Shown here piece after piece: positions 18,424-28,001 of a DNA stretch of 64,000 nucleotides. Source of the stretch: Chloroflexota bacterium (GTDB lineage Bacteria; Chloroflexota; Dehalococcoidia; JACPQD01); assembly GCA_016190665.1 (NCBI GenBank), contig JACPQD010000098.1:1-64000 (forward strand), read 5' to 3'. Below the pieces are notes generated by a model. The model ran no database searches and had not been told where the DNA came from. It was given only the letters and a program-made list of their open reading frames with translations. Position 1 is the first letter of the stretch, and each line of letters begins with the position of its first letter. Position numbers and translations under genes: made by a program.

Positions 18424-18874
18424 TTCCCATCTCTTCCGCGCGGCCACCGGCCGCTTCGATCTTTTGCCTGGCGGCGGCCGAGAACTTGGCCGCCTTCACC
18501 ACCAATGCTCTATCCAGCGATCCCCCGGCGAGCACTTTAATTGGTTTTCGGGACGATTTCACCAGCCCCACCCGGGCCAGGGTTTCGGGAGTGACCTCGG
18601 CGTCCTTTTCGAAAACGCTCAGCTTGCCTACGTTGATAACAGCGTATTCCTCGCGGAATATGTTGGTGAATCCCCTCTTGCGCGGCAGGCGGCGGACCAG
18701 GGGGAGCTGGCCGCCCTCGAAGCGCAAGCCCACGCCTCCACCGGCGCGCGCCTTTTGCCCCTTATTGCCCCTTCCGGAGGTATGACCATGCCCACTGCCG
18801 TAGCCTCGGCCGACCCGCTTGGCGGGGCGTCTCGCCCCTGGTGCTGGTGCAAATTGGTTCTGCTTCACTTCCAC
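18401..18874 (-). CDS. rplO: 50S ribosomal protein L15
   Basis: The product has 157 residues with the glycine-rich N-terminus [24 protein letters not shown], typical of L15. It contacts several domains of 23S rRNA late in assembly. Start is GTG 18874; another GTG two codons later (18868) is equally possible. The 3' end overlaps secY. Confidence 0.96.
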   Translation of the reverse strand: MEVKQNQFAPAPGARRPAKRVGRGYGSGHGHTSGRGNKGQKARAGGGVGLRFEGGQLPLVRRLPRKRGFTNIFREEYAVINVGKLSVFEKDAEVTPETLARVGLVKSSRKPIKVLAGGSLDRALVVKAAKFSAAARQKIEAAGGRAEEMGNATAASA

Positions 18875-18936
18875 TTCCTCAGACTGGTACCCTTACACCT
18901 CAATGCCGGCGCTTGGCGCGCCGCCAGGCGCTGCTG

Positions 18937-19164
18937 TTATCTTTCGACTTCCTCAGACAACAGTCCCTGGGCCTGGGCGTCCGCCAGAGGCGAATCCACC
19001 TTGACCAGGTGTCTTACTCTGTTTATCATGCCCCTCACGGTCGGCGAATCGTCCCGCTCCACTGACTCGCGGAGGCGGCGGAATCCCAGGGCGCGGATGG
19101 TTCTCTTCTGCTCCTCGGAATACCCTATAGCGCTCTTCACCCAGGTAATGCGTAACCTCGCCAT
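18937..19164 (-). CDS. rpmD: 50S ribosomal protein L30
   Basis: The product has 75 residues: RLRITWVKSAIGYSEEQKRTIRALGFRRL, the KSxIG..QKxTxxALGLxK pattern of short bacterial L30. The C-terminus has about 15 residues more than the usual 60 (DAQAQGLLSEEVER). It sits between rpsE and rplO. Confidence 0.95.
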   Translation of the reverse strand: MARLRITWVKSAIGYSEEQKRTIRALGFRRLRESVERDDSPTVRGMINRVRHLVKVDSPLADAQAQGLLSEEVER

Positions 19165-19243
19165 CTCTAGCTCCCCGTTTGATTGACAATGGCCGCGTTA
19201 GCCGGGAGGCGGGTAGATAGAGTCATCCTTAGCCTCGGCATGT

Positions 19244-19753
19244 TTAGTTCCCCGTCGGAGCGGCCGCGCCTCTTCGGCGCGCCAACTCCTCCTGTGGGTT
19301 CTTCAGTGCAATGAGCCCGGCCATAGTTGCCTTTACGACATTGATCACATTCGAGCTACCCAGCGACTTGGTGAGAATATCCTTTATGCCCGCGCTCTCT
19401 ACCACCGCGCGCGCCCCTCCGCCGGCGATAACGCCGGTGCCCGGGGCTGCCGGCTTTATCAATACCTGGGCCGCGCCGAATCGCCCTAGGACCTCATGAG
19501 GAACGGTGCCGCCCGCCATGGCCACCCTTATCAAGCGTTTGCGGGCGGCGGCGCCGCCCTTGCGGATTGCATCAGGAACCTCATTAGCCTTCCCCAGACC
19601 CGCGCCGACGTGCCCTTCGCCGTCACCGACTACCACCACGGCGGTAAAGCTGAAACGACGACCTCCCTTCACCACCTTGGAAACGCGGTTAATGGCGACG
19701 ACTCGCTCGGTCAACGACAAATCTTTCGGATCTATCTTAGTAACTGTTTTCAC
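19244..19753 (-). CDS. rpsE: 30S ribosomal protein S5
   Basis: The product has 169 residues. The N-terminal double-stranded RNA-binding part ([30 protein letters not shown]) and C-terminal domain with [23 protein letters not shown] are complete. S5 affects decoding accuracy; the VVKGGRRF loop where spectinomycin resistance maps is of normal form. It follows rplR by 17 bases. Confidence 0.97.
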   Translation of the reverse strand: MKTVTKIDPKDLSLTERVVAINRVSKVVKGGRRFSFTAVVVVGDGEGHVGAGLGKANEVPDAIRKGGAAARKRLIRVAMAGGTVPHEVLGRFGAAQVLIKPAAPGTGVIAGGGARAVVESAGIKDILTKSLGSSNVINVVKATMAGLIALKNPQEELARRRGAAAPTGN

Positions 19754-19770
19754 TACACCCTCGATGGAGG

Positions 19771-20160
19771 CTAGAATTCCAACCCGCCGGTGCGCGCCGC
19801 GTCCGCCAGGGCTTTCACGCGTCCGTGATACTTATACCCGCCACGGTCGAAAACGACCCTGGTAACCCCATTTTCTTTGGCCCGCGCGGCAATCAAATTG
19901 CCCACCAACTGCGCCGTCTCGGCTTTCTTCCTGCCAGCAGCCTCGCCTTTAACCGGCGCTTCCAGGCTGGACGCCGCTGCTAAAGTCCGGCCTGTCGAAT
20001 CGTCTATGATCTGGGCGTAAATGTGGTGCAGGCTCCGGAAGACACATAGCCTGGGCCTCTCCGCCACCCCCAGAACTTTCTCTCTGAGGCGCAGATGTCG
20101 CCTGGTTCTGGCTGCCCTGGCATCATGCCGGCCTTGCAGACCTCTGAATATCGCCGTCAA
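19771..20160 (-). CDS. rplR: 50S ribosomal protein L18
   Basis: The product has 129 residues with [31 protein letters not shown] and [20 protein letters not shown], the L18 signatures for 5S rRNA binding. The start is uncertain. TTG 20160 gives a short extra N-terminus ([14 protein letters not shown]), and no strong ribosome site is visible. Confidence 0.95.
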   Translation of the reverse strand: MTAIFRGLQGRHDARAARTRRHLRLREKVLGVAERPRLCVFRSLHHIYAQIIDDSTGRTLAAASSLEAPVKGEAAGRKKAETAQLVGNLIAARAKENGVTRVVFDRGGYKYHGRVKALADAARTGGLEF

Positions 20161-20175
20161 CTGCGTAGTGATTTC

Positions 20176-20724
20176 TTACCCCCTTTCGGCCGCCTTGCCC
20201 GACTTGCCAGCCTTTCGGCGCACTCTTTCACCCAGGTAGCGAATGCCCTTGCCCTGATAAGGCTCTGCAGTTCGCAGCTCTCTTATCTTCGCAGCCATTT
20301 CGCCGACGGCCTGCTTGTCGATGCCGTGGACGGTCACCCGGCTGGCTTCTACAGAGACAGAGATGTCGGGCGGCGGCACGATCTCTATCGGATGTGAGTA
20401 ACCCAGTTGCAGGATGAGATTGCGACCGGTCACCTGACCACGGTAGCCGACTCCCCTGATTTCCAGGCTCTTCTCGAATCCCGAAGAGACTCCGGTGATC
20501 ATATTGGCCACCAGGCTCCTGGTTAGACCGTGCAAGCTTCGATGGAAGCTGCCGTCGCTGGGCCTTGTCACCGTGATAACGTTATCTTCCATGGTGACAG
20601 ACATATCGGGATGGAGGGCCCGAGAAAGCTGGCCCCTGGGGCCTTTCACTGATACGTTATTGCCCTCGATAGTCACCTGCACCCCGGCGGGCACCGCTAT
20701 GGGAACTTTGCCAACTCTAGACAT
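20176..20724 (-). CDS. rplF: 50S ribosomal protein L6
   Basis: The product has 182 residues of two repeated L6 domains. It begins [20 protein letters not shown] and ends with the signature [22 protein letters not shown] written here as [15 protein letters not shown]6 lies near the factor-binding site of the 50S subunit. Length and start match the family. Confidence 0.97.
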   Translation of the reverse strand: MSRVGKVPIAVPAGVQVTIEGNNVSVKGPRGQLSRALHPDMSVTMEDNVITVTRPSDGSFHRSLHGLTRSLVANMITGVSSGFEKSLEIRGVGYRGQVTGRNLILQLGYSHPIEIVPPPDISVSVEASRVTVHGIDKQAVGEMAAKIRELRTAEPYQGKGIRYLGERVRRKAGKSGKAAERG

Positions 20725-20762
20725 ACAACCTTGCCTCTAGCCTGGTTACTCAGCGCCCACGC

Positions 20763-21161
20763 CTACCAAACATAGGCGAGCACTTCACCGCCCAGGTTCT
20801 TCTTCCATGCCTGCTGTCCGGTCATAAGCCCCTGGGGAGTAGAGAGGATTGCGATGCCCAGTCCTCCATACACCCGTGGTATCTCCCGGCGATGCACGTA
20901 AACCCTCAGCCCCGGCCGGCTGACCCGCCGCAGACCAGTAAGCGCGGACTGCCCTCTCTTCGGGTAACTCAAAAGGATCCTGATGCCCCGGTGAGGGCCG
21001 CCCCTGGTCACCTCGTAATCTTTGACGAAGTTCTCTTCCTTCAGTATCTTTGCTATCGAAAGCTTCGTTCGCGAGGCCGGCACTATCACGGTATCGTGCC
21101 CGGCGATTGTGGCGTTTCTGATTCTCGTGAGCATATCGGCGATAGGATCGGTTACACTCAA
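20763..21161 (-). CDS. rpsH: 30S ribosomal protein S8
   Basis: The 132 residues start SVTDPIADMLTRIRNATIAGHDTV. The start is TTG 21161, preceded at 8 bases by GGAGGGGAGG; the longer open frame to 21338 runs into rpsN and is not real. The C-terminal GLGIAILSTPQGLMTGQQAWKKN (family: GxxxLSTxxGxMxxxxA) binds 16S rRNA helix 21. Confidence 0.96.
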   Translation of the reverse strand: MSVTDPIADMLTRIRNATIAGHDTVIVPASRTKLSIAKILKEENFVKDYEVTRGGPHRGIRILLSYPKRGQSALTGLRRVSRPGLRVYVHRREIPRVYGGLGIAILSTPQGLMTGQQAWKKNLGGEVLAYVW

Positions 21162-21220
21162 GGCAAGTACCTCCCCTCCGTTGGCACTCTCCCCACGTCT
21201 CCCCTTATTTGTTCCCACGA

Positions 21221-21406
21221 CTACCAACTTGACTTCTTCACCCCCGGGAGTTCCCCGGTCAAAGCCAGCTTTCGGAAACAGATACGGCAAAGCTGGAACA
21301 TCCTTATGTAGGCCCGCGGCCGCCCGCATAGCTTGCACCTGTTACGCTGCTGGACCCGGTACTTCGGGGGGCGCTGGGACTTTACGACCTTGGATATCTT
21401 GGCCAC
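21221..21406 (-). CDS. rpsN: 30S ribosomal protein S14, zinc type
   Basis: The product has 61 residues with [21 protein letters not shown], the two CxxC pairs of the short zinc-binding S14 (RpsZ/RpsN1). It starts [23 protein letters not shown]. The short C+ form is usual in Gram-positive, Thermus and Chloroflexi-type bacteria, unlike the long C- form of enterobacteria. Confidence 0.97.
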   Translation of the reverse strand: MAKISKVVKSQRPPKYRVQQRNRCKLCGRPRAYIRMFQLCRICFRKLALTGELPGVKKSSW

Positions 21407-21430
21407 AGAGATTCCTCCACTGGAGTATCG

Positions 21431-21970
21431 CTAGCTGCTGAAGGGCATCCCCATCAGCTCAAGCAAGCGTTTGCCCTCCTCATCGTTGCGAGCCGTGGTG
21501 ACAATAGACACCTGGAGACCCCTTATCTTGTCAACCTTGTCATATTCTATCTCGGGGAAGATAATCTGCTCTTTCATGCCCAAACTGTAGTTGCCCCGCC
21601 CATCGAAAGCTTCCGAGGACACGCCACGAAAGTCCCTGATTCGCGGCAGCGAAGCGTTCACCAACCGGTCGAAGAACTCATACATCATCTTGCCCCTCAG
21701 GGTTACCATCACGCCGATGGGCATTCCTTCTCGGAGTCTGAAGGCAGCGATGGACCTCTTCGCCCTTGTGGTCACGGGGCGCTGTCCGGTAATAGTCGCG
21801 ACGTCCTTCGCCGCAGCATCGAGAGCATGGGCATTCTGTGTGGCCTCTCCCAGCCCCACGTTCACCACGATCTTCCTGAGGCGCGGTATCTCCATCACAT
21901 TCTTGTACCCGAACTCTTTGGCCAGAACCGGAGAGACTTCTTCTTTATACGTCTTTATCAAGCGCGACAT
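21431..21970 (-). CDS. rplE: 50S ribosomal protein L5
   Basis: The product has 179 residues from ATG 21970 ([31 protein letters not shown] with GTTGAGG just upstream). An in-frame TTG at 21988 would overlap the rplX stop. Signatures [14 protein letters not shown] and [15 protein letters not shown] are clear. L5 binds 5S rRNA and contacts the P-site tRNA. Confidence 0.96.
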   Translation of the reverse strand: MSRLIKTYKEEVSPVLAKEFGYKNVMEIPRLRKIVVNVGLGEATQNAHALDAAAKDVATITGQRPVTTRAKRSIAAFRLREGMPIGVMVTLRGKMMYEFFDRLVNASLPRIRDFRGVSSEAFDGRGNYSLGMKEQIIFPEIEYDKVDKIRGLQVSIVTTARNDEEGKRLLELMGMPFSS

Positions 21971-21980
21971 AGTCCTCAAC

Positions 21981-22292
21981 CTAGTCAATCAACTCGTTGC
22001 AAACGCGACAGAACCGGGCCTTGGCTCCGCTTTCCAGGAACCGGAACCCTACCCTTGTCGGCTTCCCGCATTTGGTGCACAGCAGCATCACCTTGGACAC
22101 GTGAAGGGGAGCCTCTTTTTCAACAATGCCCGCCTGCCTCACCTTCCCACGGGGCTTCGTGTGACGCTTGATCAGATTGACTCCTTCGACGAGCACCCGC
22201 TCCTTTTGCAGATCAACGGCGTGAACCTTGCCTTTTTTCCCTTTGTCCTTCCCCGTGGTGACCAAAACGTCATCATTCCTATGAATCTTCAT
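21981..22292 (-). CDS. rplX: 50S ribosomal protein L24
   Basis: The product has 103 residues. The KOW motif [17 protein letters not shown] follows the start; the C-terminal part has two CxxC-like pairs ([15 protein letters not shown]), suggesting a zinc ribbon. ATG 22292 has GAGG 9 bases upstream. An in-frame ATG at 22307 overlaps the rplN stop as ATGA and would add five residues. L24 is an assembly initiator of the 50S subunit. Confidence 0.95.
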   Translation of the reverse strand: MKIHRNDDVLVTTGKDKGKKGKVHAVDLQKERVLVEGVNLIKRHTKPRGKVRQAGIVEKEAPLHVSKVMLLCTKCGKPTRVGFRFLESGAKARFCRVCNELID

Positions 22293-22303
22293 CGGCAGGA
22301 TCC

Positions 22304-22672
22304 TCATACCACTTCGGGGGCCAGCGAGATTATCTTCATGAAGTTCTTCTCCCGAAGCTCACGGGCCACCGGACCGAATATGCGTGTTCCTTTGGGGTTA
22401 TTCTTGTCGGTGAGGATGACGGCAGCGTTGTCATCGAACTGGATATACGTGCCGTCGGGGCGTCCGTAGCCCTTCGCCGTGCGCACGACGACCGCCCGGA
22501 CTACTTCCCCCTTCTTGAGCCCAGCGCCCGGCGCCGCTTGCTTCACGGATGCCACTATTACGTCCCCGATATGCGCGTACCTGCGGCGGGTCCCGCCAGG
22601 GACGTTTATGCACATTATGATTTTCGCGCCAGAGTTGTCGGCTACCTTCAGTCTGGTATAGGCCTGAATCAT
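22304..22672 (-). CDS. rplN: 50S ribosomal protein L14
   Basis: The product has 122 residues from ATG 22672, the standard L14 length ([20 protein letters not shown]). The open frame upstream to 22729 lies in rpsQ and is not used. [28 protein letters not shown] is the conserved end. Its stop overlaps a possible rplX start by ATGA. Confidence 0.97.
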   Translation of the reverse strand: MIQAYTRLKVADNSGAKIIMCINVPGGTRRRYAHIGDVIVASVKQAAPGAGLKKGEVVRAVVVRTAKGYGRPDGTYIQFDDNAAVILTDKNNPKGTRIFGPVARELREKNFMKIISLAPEVV

Positions 22673-22682
22673 TGCACGGTTC

Positions 22683-22973
22683 CTACACAATCTCCGAGGG
22701 CTGAATTTCCGCCATTTCCTTGTGGACAAGAATCTCCGCTACCCGCCACCTTTTCTCTCTGGAGAGCGGGCGCGTCTCCACGATGCGGACCCGATCGCCG
22801 ACTTTGCAGGCGTTGCCCTCATCGTGGGCCTTGAACTTGGCCCATTGACGCGTAGGGCGCTTGTAGACCCGATGGCGCCGCAGAGTCTCCACGCGGACTA
22901 TGACCGTCTTATCCATCTTATCGCTGACCACAAGCCCGACGCGGGACTTGCCTTTCTCCTCTTTAGCGGCCAT
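22683..22973 (-). CDS. rpsQ: 30S ribosomal protein S17
   Basis: The product has 96 residues. The S17 motif [24 protein letters not shown] follows the OB-fold start [24 protein letters not shown] 22973 abuts the rpmC stop (TAAATG). S17 binds the 5' domain of 16S rRNA. Confidence 0.97.
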   Translation of the reverse strand: MAAKEEKGKSRVGLVVSDKMDKTVIVRVETLRRHRVYKRPTRQWAKFKAHDEGNACKVGDRVRIVETRPLSREKRWRVAEILVHKEMAEIQPSEIV

Positions 22974-23168
22974 TTATCCCCCCAGCTCCAGCTCGCGCAG
23001 GATAGTATTCAGTCGGGCGATCTTCCTCTTCGTCTTGCGAATCTCGCGGTGATTGGCCAACTGGCGCGTGGACACCCTGATCCGGATGTTGAAAAGCTCC
23101 CGGTGCGCCTCCTCGATCTGCTTCATTATGCCCGCTGGACCTAAGCCACGAATCTCGTCTGCTTTCAC
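22974..23168 (-). CDS. rpmC: 50S ribosomal protein L29
   Basis: The product has 64 residues of helical hairpin, with the signature [20 protein letters not shown]. The start GTG 23168 overlaps the rplP stop (GTGA), implying coupled translation. L29 lies at the exit tunnel by the trigger-factor docking site. Confidence 0.96.
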   Translation of the reverse strand: MKADEIRGLGPAGIMKQIEEAHRELFNIRIRVSTRQLANHREIRKTKRKIARLNTILRELELGG

Positions 23169-23644
23169 GCCTTCTCGACCCCCACAGCCGGCAACTCTCG
23201 CACCGCCGTCTCTTCAGCCGCTGGCTCCCCGGCCTCGGCGCCCTTGGCCACGAATCTGGTGGCGATGGGCAGCTTGTGGGCCGCCAGCCGCAACGCCTCT
23301 TTGGCCAGGTCGTCCTTGATGTCGCCAACTTCAAAGAGCACCCTTCCCCGCCTCACCACAGCCACCCAGTGGTCCACGGCGCCCTTGCCGCTGCCTTGCC
23401 GCGTCTCGGCCGGCTTGGCGGTCACTGGTTTGTCGGGGAAGACGCGGATCCATATCTGGCCACCGCGCTTCAAATGGTGGGTTATGGCGCGCCGCGCCGC
23501 CTCGATCTGCCGGGCGGTAATCCAGGCGTTGTCCAGGGACACGAGCCCATATTCGCCGAAGACGATCGCGCTCCCGGCGACGGCCCTCCCTTTACGCCTC
23601 CCCCTCTGTTGTTTCCGGTACTTTATCCTCTTCGGCTGGAGCAT
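23165..23644 (-). CDS. rplP: 50S ribosomal protein L16 with extended C-terminus
   Basis: The product has 159 residues. The core [19 protein letters not shown] and [24 protein letters not shown] are typical; L16 helps position the A-site tRNA. After the normal end near residue 140 there is an Ala/Glu-rich tail ([16 protein letters not shown]). The first 53 bases are shared with the end of rpsC in a different frame. Confidence 0.96.
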   Translation of the reverse strand: MLQPKRIKYRKQQRGRRKGRAVAGSAIVFGEYGLVSLDNAWITARQIEAARRAITHHLKRGGQIWIRVFPDKPVTAKPAETRQGSGKGAVDHWVAVVRRGRVLFEVGDIKDDLAKEALRLAAHKLPIATRFVAKGAEAGEPAAEETAVRELPAVGVEKA

Positions 23645-24329
23645 TTTCCTCCACCTGCGGGAGCGCCGCCTCTGCCGCCGGCGCCTCCCGTTTCTTCGGT
23701 TCCGGGAGTATATCTCCCTTGTAGATCCAGACCTTAACGCCTATAAGTCCAAAAGTCGTGTGGGCCTCGGTCTGCCCGTAGTCGATATCAGCCCGAAGGG
23801 TATGCAGGGGGACTCTGCCTTCCCTTTCCTTCTCGCGACGCGACATTTCAGCGCCCCCCAGCCTGCCGCCAAGGGCAATCTTTATGCCTTGCGCTCCTCG
23901 CATCATGGTGCGCTGCACCACTTGCTTCATGGCCCGTCGGTAGCCCACACGACGCTCCAACTGCTCGGCCACATTCTTCGCCACCAGATAGGCATCCAGC
24001 TCCGGCGTCCTTATCTCGTTGATGTTGAGGCGGACGCGCTTGCCGGTCTCCTTCTCCAGCATTCCCCTCAGCTCGTCCACCCGCTGGCCGCCCCGTCCGA
24101 TAACAATCCCCGGCCTGGCGGTATGGATAGTCACTGAGACCTGGTTTGCCCCCCGCTCAATTTCCACCTGTGAGATGCCCGCCTCAGGATATCTGGACTG
24201 AATGGACTTGCGGATGCGCAGGTCCTCGTGGAGCAGTTGAGGGTAGTGCCTGTCGGCGGCATACCATTTCGCCTGCCAGTCCTTAGTTATGCCGAGTCTG
24301 AATCCAACGGGGTGAACTTTCTGTCCCAA
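23592..24329 (-). CDS. rpsC: 30S ribosomal protein S3 with acidic C-terminal tail
   Basis: The product has 245 residues. It begins [21 protein letters not shown]; the KH domain [15 protein letters not shown] and the C-terminal [13 protein letters not shown] are intact. S3 lines the mRNA entry channel. The last 35 residues are acidic and Pro/Ala-rich ([20 protein letters not shown]). They overlap rplP by 53 bases. Start is TTG 24329, directly after the rplV stop. Confidence 0.96.
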   Translation of the reverse strand: MGQKVHPVGFRLGITKDWQAKWYAADRHYPQLLHEDLRIRKSIQSRYPEAGISQVEIERGANQVSVTIHTARPGIVIGRGGQRVDELRGMLEKETGKRVRLNINEIRTPELDAYLVAKNVAEQLERRVGYRRAMKQVVQRTMMRGAQGIKIALGGRLGGAEMSRREKEREGRVPLHTLRADIDYGQTEAHTTFGLIGVKVWIYKGDILPEPKKREAPAAEAALPQVEENAPAEEDKVPETTEGEA

Positions 24330-24668
24330 TTATCCCTCTTCTTCCTGCACGAAAACTGTGATATGGCTGGAGCGCTTAAGAATCGGACTCATTCGTCCCC
24401 GCGCGCGAGCCCGAAACCGCTTCAGAGTGCGCGCGTCTTCCGCGGCTATCCTGGTGATGCGCAAATCAGCGGGTATCATCTGATAATTGTTCTCTGCATT
24501 CGCCGCAGCCGACTTCACCACCTTGGCCACCGTCCTCGCCGCCGGGCTGGGCATATATTTCAGGATGGAGAGCGCCTCATCGACCTTTTTGCCCCGCACC
24601 ACGTCCACTATCAGCCTGACCTTGCGTGGTGACAGGCCCGTGTGTTTCGCTGTTGCTTTCACTTCCAT
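24330..24668 (-). CDS. rplV: 50S ribosomal protein L22
   Basis: The product has 112 residues. MEVKATAKHTGLSPRKVRLIVDVVRGK is the L22 N-terminus, and the beta-hairpin (RARGRMSPILKRSSHITVFVQE) that lines the exit tunnel is present. It lies between rpsS and rpsC, but the usual tight spacing to rpsS is broken by a 165-base insertion (24669-24833). Confidence 0.97.
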   Translation of the reverse strand: MEVKATAKHTGLSPRKVRLIVDVVRGKKVDEALSILKYMPSPAARTVAKVVKSAAANAENNYQMIPADLRITRIAAEDARTLKRFRARARGRMSPILKRSSHITVFVQEEEG

Positions 24669-24698
24669 CTATTTTCCCTTGCCCTCCGACGCTGAGGC

Positions 24699-24818
24699 TC
24701 TTCTTGTCGGGATCAACTCTGTCAGACCGGTCAGACTCGTCGGACTGTGTATTTCCGCTCCTCGCTTCCCCCTCCCCTTCGGCTCCGCTCAGAGCCTGCC
24801 CTGAGTTTTCCGAAGGGG
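24699..24818. repeat. Dispersed repeat sequences inserted between rpsS and rplV
   Basis: A GTCAGACCGGTCAGACTCGTCGGAC stretch, about three 9-base units, lies near 24718-24745. At 24774-24818 is a hairpin-forming segment starting CCCCTTCGGCTCCGCTCAG and ending TTTTCCGAAGGGGC. The latter resembles the widespread CCTTCGACnnGCTCAGG-type intergenic repeats of many genomes (from general knowledge, not a search). It sits in an otherwise compact ribosomal operon. Confidence 0.65.
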
Positions 24819-24833
24819 CAAGCCTTCTTCCTG

Positions 24834-25130
24834 CTACTTCTTCCCCTTGACTGTGGTGGTCTTCTCGGACTTGCTGCTGGAGTGTCCCCGGAAATGGCGC
24901 GTCGGGGCGAATTCACCCAGCTTGTGCCCAACCATATTCTCGGTGATAAAGATCGGCACATGTCGCTTGCCATCGTGCACCGCCACCGTCTGGCCAACCA
25001 TCGCCGGCAGGATGGTAGATGGCCGAGACCAGGTCTTGATTATCGCTTTCTGGCCGCTGCGAATCACCGCATCGAGCTTCTTGACGAGGCTCGCCTCCAC
25101 GAAGGGCCCTTTTTTGACTGATCTTGACAC
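24834..25130 (-). CDS. rpsS: 30S ribosomal protein S19
   Basis: The product has 98 residues: [19 protein letters not shown] then the signature [27 protein letters not shown] 25130 is the start. S19 contacts the A-site finger of 23S rRNA. It lies 34 bases downstream of rplB. Confidence 0.97.
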   Translation of the reverse strand: MSRSVKKGPFVEASLVKKLDAVIRSGQKAIIKTWSRPSTILPAMVGQTVAVHDGKRHVPIFITENMVGHKLGEFAPTRHFRGHSSSKSEKTTTVKGKK

Positions 25131-25164
25131 GGCTAGCGCCTCCTGGCCCCCGACACAGTCGGGG

Positions 25165-25992
25165 CTACTTGCCCCTCTTCTTCACGATCATGCGGTCCGT
25201 CACTTTGTTGGTTCGCGTCCTGTAACCCATGGCTGGCTTACCCCAGGGGGTCTTGGGTCCGGCCATGCCCACCGGAGATTTTCCCTCACCACCACCGTGC
25301 GGATGGTCACGTGGGTTCATAGCCGAGCCGCGCACGCTGGGCCGCCATCCTTTATTCCGCTTGCGCCCCGCCTTGCCGTAGCTGATATTCTGATGGTCGA
25401 CATTGCCCACCTGGCCGATGGTCGCCACGCACTCGGCATTGATGCGCCTCACCTCGCCCGACGGCAGACGGACCAGGCCGTAAGGTCCTTCCTTGGCCAT
25501 CAACTGGGCGGATCCGCCGGCGCTGCGCACTATCTGGCCGCCTCGCCCCTTGAACAGCTCGATATTGTGAATCATTGTGCCGGTCGGTATCGCCTTTATC
25601 GGCAGCGCATTGCCCACCTTGATCTCTGCCCCTTCTCCCGACACCACAATAGCGCCGACGGCCAGACCGGAGGGAGCAAGGATGTAACGCTTGTCACCGT
25701 CAACGTAGTGTACCAGAGCGATGCGCGCCGAGCGATTCGGGTCATACTCGATGGCGGCTATCTTGCCCGGAACGCCGACCTTGTCCCGTTTGAAGTCGAT
25801 GACGCGCAGCATCCGCTTCTCGCCGCCGCCTTGATGACGAGTTGTCAGCCTGCCCTGATTGTTGCGCCCGGCTTCCTTCTTGGCAGGCAGAAGCAACGAT
25901 CTCTCGGGCTTTTTCTTGGTTATCTCCTCAAACGTCGGGCTGGTCATCCCCCGGCGTCCGGGTGACGTGGGTCGGTAGATTTTCAGCGCCAC
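25165..25992 (-). CDS. rplB: 50S ribosomal protein L2
   Basis: The product has 275 residues from GTG 25992 ([16 protein letters not shown]). The OB and SH3-like domains are followed by the conserved [17 protein letters not shown] loop, which contains the invariant His near the peptidyl transferase centre. Length is that of the family. Confidence 0.97.
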   Translation of the reverse strand: MALKIYRPTSPGRRGMTSPTFEEITKKKPERSLLLPAKKEAGRNNQGRLTTRHQGGGEKRMLRVIDFKRDKVGVPGKIAAIEYDPNRSARIALVHYVDGDKRYILAPSGLAVGAIVVSGEGAEIKVGNALPIKAIPTGTMIHNIELFKGRGGQIVRSAGGSAQLMAKEGPYGLVRLPSGEVRRINAECVATIGQVGNVDHQNISYGKAGRKRNKGWRPSVRGSAMNPRDHPHGGGEGKSPVGMAGPKTPWGKPAMGYRTRTNKVTDRMIVKKRGK

Positions 25993-26030
25993 TGCCCTTC
26001 CTCTTTCTCTATGCCCAGATCATATCGGGG

Positions 26031-26315
26031 CTAGACGCCCTCAAACAGCTCGATCTTGTGACCTTGCTTCAGAGTAACGATAGCCTTCTTCCAGCTAGGC
26101 GTCATCCCACGATGCTTCCCTATCCGTCTCATCCGGCCGTGTACGATCATGATATTGACGTCCTCGACTGTGACGTTGAAGGCCCTCTCCACCGCCTCTT
26201 TAACCAGCGGCTTATTGGCGCCCTTCACGACCTCAAAGGCGTACTTATTCTGGGCCTGGAGGCTTGTCGTCTTCTCCGTTACTATCGGCCGCCGGAGCAC
26301 CTCTAAGATATGCAT
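26031..26315 (-). CDS. rplW: 50S ribosomal protein L23
   Basis: The product has 94 residues. VLRRPIVTEKTTSLQAQNKYAFEV is the L23 start and RAFNVTVEDVNIMIVHGRMRRIGK the end of the core. L23 is the dock for trigger factor and SRP at the exit tunnel. It follows rplD almost without a gap. Confidence 0.97.
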   Translation of the reverse strand: MHILEVLRRPIVTEKTTSLQAQNKYAFEVVKGANKPLVKEAVERAFNVTVEDVNIMIVHGRMRRIGKHRGMTPSWKKAIVTLKQGHKIELFEGV

Positions 26316-26316
26316 T

Positions 26317-26949
26317 TCATCCCTCCGACCGGCCCCACAGCTTCTCGATAGCGCGAACGGCGTCGACCGTCGCCACCATGTGGTTGTGGGATATCAAATC
26401 GACCACGTTAAGATAAGCTGCCGGAAGAGTCCGCACCTGGGGCAAATTGCGGGCGGATCTCACCACGTTGGCGTCGACGCCCGCCGTCACCACCAGCGCC
26501 GAGGCCGTTGCCCCCAGGGTCCCGAGAATGTTGGCCATCTCTCTGGTCCTTGGCTCTTCCAACTTCAGTTCGTCCACTACCACCAGGGTTTCCTGGGCGG
26601 CCTTATCGGAGAGACAACAACGGATAGCGAGACGCCGCATCTTCTTAGGCATGTCCTGAGCGAAGCTTCTCGGGTGGGGCCCAAAGACGACTCCTCCGCC
26701 CCTCCGATGAGGCGCCCGGCTGCTGCCCTGGCGGGCCTGGCCGGAGCCTTTCTGGCGCCTGATTTTCACCCCGCCACCGCTCACCTCGCCGCGGGTCTTA
26801 GTGTCAACGCTGCCTTGCCGGGCGTTGGCCAACTGCCTGAGCAGCGCCTGATGCACCACGGCTTCGTTGCAAGGTAGTCCGAAGACTGCCTCACTTATCT
26901 CAATCTCGTCAACAACTTCGCCGGCGATATTGTGCACCGGAACCTTCAT
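26317..26949 (-). CDS. rplD: 50S ribosomal protein L4
   Basis: The product has 210 residues from ATG 26949 (MKVPVHNIAGEVVDEIEIS), with AAGGTGGAG upstream; a GTG three codons earlier is possible. The tunnel loop GGGVKIRRQKGSGQARQGSSRAPHRRGGGVVFGP is intact. L4 also autoregulates the S10 operon in Escherichia coli; no such site is claimed here. Confidence 0.96.
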   Translation of the reverse strand: MKVPVHNIAGEVVDEIEISEAVFGLPCNEAVVHQALLRQLANARQGSVDTKTRGEVSGGGVKIRRQKGSGQARQGSSRAPHRRGGGVVFGPHPRSFAQDMPKKMRRLAIRCCLSDKAAQETLVVVDELKLEEPRTREMANILGTLGATASALVVTAGVDANVVRSARNLPQVRTLPAAYLNVVDLISHNHMVATVDAVRAIEKLWGRSEG

Positions 26950-26969
26950 GTTCTCCACCTTGCTAATCC

Positions 26970-27029
26970 TTTGGAGTGCGGCGGCTTGCCGCCGCCATCC
27001 AAAACGCAGGCAAGCCTGCGCAGTCCAAA
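26970..27029. repeat. Two-hairpin REP-like element between rplC and rplD
   Basis: The 60-base element is bounded by TTTGGAGTGC and GCGCAGTCCAAA, which are near-complementary. Inside are GCGGCGGCTTGCCGCCGC and GCAGGCAAGCCTGC hairpins. It resembles common two-hairpin intergenic elements of GC-rich bacteria. It lies inside the S10 region, just upstream of the rplD ribosome site. Confidence 0.75.
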
Positions 27030-27056
27030 TCAGCATCCGCGCTGGCAGTTCTCAAC

Positions 27057-27668
27057 CTAGCTCTTCTTTATCAGCAGGAGTCCGTTTCTCGCTCCAGGCG
27101 CAGACCCTTCCACCAGGAGAAGATTGCGGGCCGGGTCGGCTCCCACCACCGTCAGGTTCTTGACCGTCACCCGCTCGGCTCCCATGTGTCCGGCCATGCG
27201 CAGCCCTTTGTATACATGCCCTGGCGTCGTGGTAGAGCCTATGGAGCCGGGCGCCCGGTGTCGGTCTGACTGGCCGTGGGTCTTGGGTCCACCGGAAAAG
27301 TGGTGTCTCTTCACCACACCGGCGAAGCCCCTGCCCTTGGAAGTGCCGATCACATCCACCCGGTCGCCGGGCTTGAGGAAGCTCACATCCACTACCTGTC
27401 CCGCTTGCAACGTCGCGGCGTCGTCCACCTTGAACTCGTGGAGATGTTTGAAGAAGCCCTGCTTCTTCAAGTGTCCCTTCTCCGGCGAGTTCAGCTTCTT
27501 AGCCAGGCCGAAACCCAACTGGACGGCGTTGTAGCCCTCACGCTCTGTCCTCTTTACCTGGATAACAGAGCAAGGCCCTGCCTCGATGGCCGTCACCGCC
27601 TTCACGGTACCGTCATCCTGGATCACCCGTGTCATGCCTATTTTCTTGCCGATAATCCCGTCTATCAT
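27057..27668 (-). CDS. rplC: 50S ribosomal protein L3
   Basis: The product has 203 residues. IIGKKIGMTRVIQDDG opens the protein and the signature [32 protein letters not shown] is complete. L3 reaches the peptidyl transferase centre. It follows rpsJ by 3 bases. Confidence 0.97.
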   Translation of the reverse strand: MIDGIIGKKIGMTRVIQDDGTVKAVTAIEAGPCSVIQVKRTEREGYNAVQLGFGLAKKLNSPEKGHLKKQGFFKHLHEFKVDDAATLQAGQVVDVSFLKPGDRVDVIGTSKGRGFAGVVKRHHFSGGPKTHGQSDRHRAPGSIGSTTTPGHVYKGLRMAGHMGAERVTVKNLTVVGADPARNLLLVEGSAPGARNGLLLIKKS

Positions 27669-27671
27669 GGC

Positions 27672-27980
27672 TTACAGCTTGATCTCGATGTCGACGCCAG
27701 CGGGAAGATTCAGCCGCGTCAAGGTATCCACCGTCTTGGAGGTGGGCTCCATAATGTCGATAAGGCGCTGGTGAGTGCGCACCTCGAACTGCTCCCTTGA
27801 GTCCTTGTCGATATGTGGCGAGCGGATCACGCAAAACTTCTTGATGCGCGTAGGCAGAGGCACCGGCCCGGCCACGAGGGCTCCGGTCCGTTCCGCTGTC
27901 TCTACTATCTGCTCCGCCGCCTGGTCCAGAATCCGGTGGTCGTACGCCTTGAGCTTGATGCGAATCTTCTGCTTCGCCAT
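27672..27980 (-). CDS. rpsJ: 30S ribosomal protein S10
   Basis: The product has 102 residues. The signature [37 protein letters not shown] is present. S10 also binds NusB in antitermination. The gene begins the S10 block, 21 bases after tuf. Confidence 0.98.
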   Translation of the reverse strand: MAKQKIRIKLKAYDHRILDQAAEQIVETAERTGALVAGPVPLPTRIKKFCVIRSPHIDKDSREQFEVRTHQRLIDIMEPTSKTVDTLTRLNLPAGVDIEIKL

Positions 27981-28001
27981 GCTTGTCTACCCTTATCTGC
28001 G

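Noticed and set aside
21162-21338. N-terminal extension of S8 upstream of TTG 21161
   Set aside because: It overlaps rpsN and lacks S8 similarity, while GGAGGGGAGG directly precedes the TTG.
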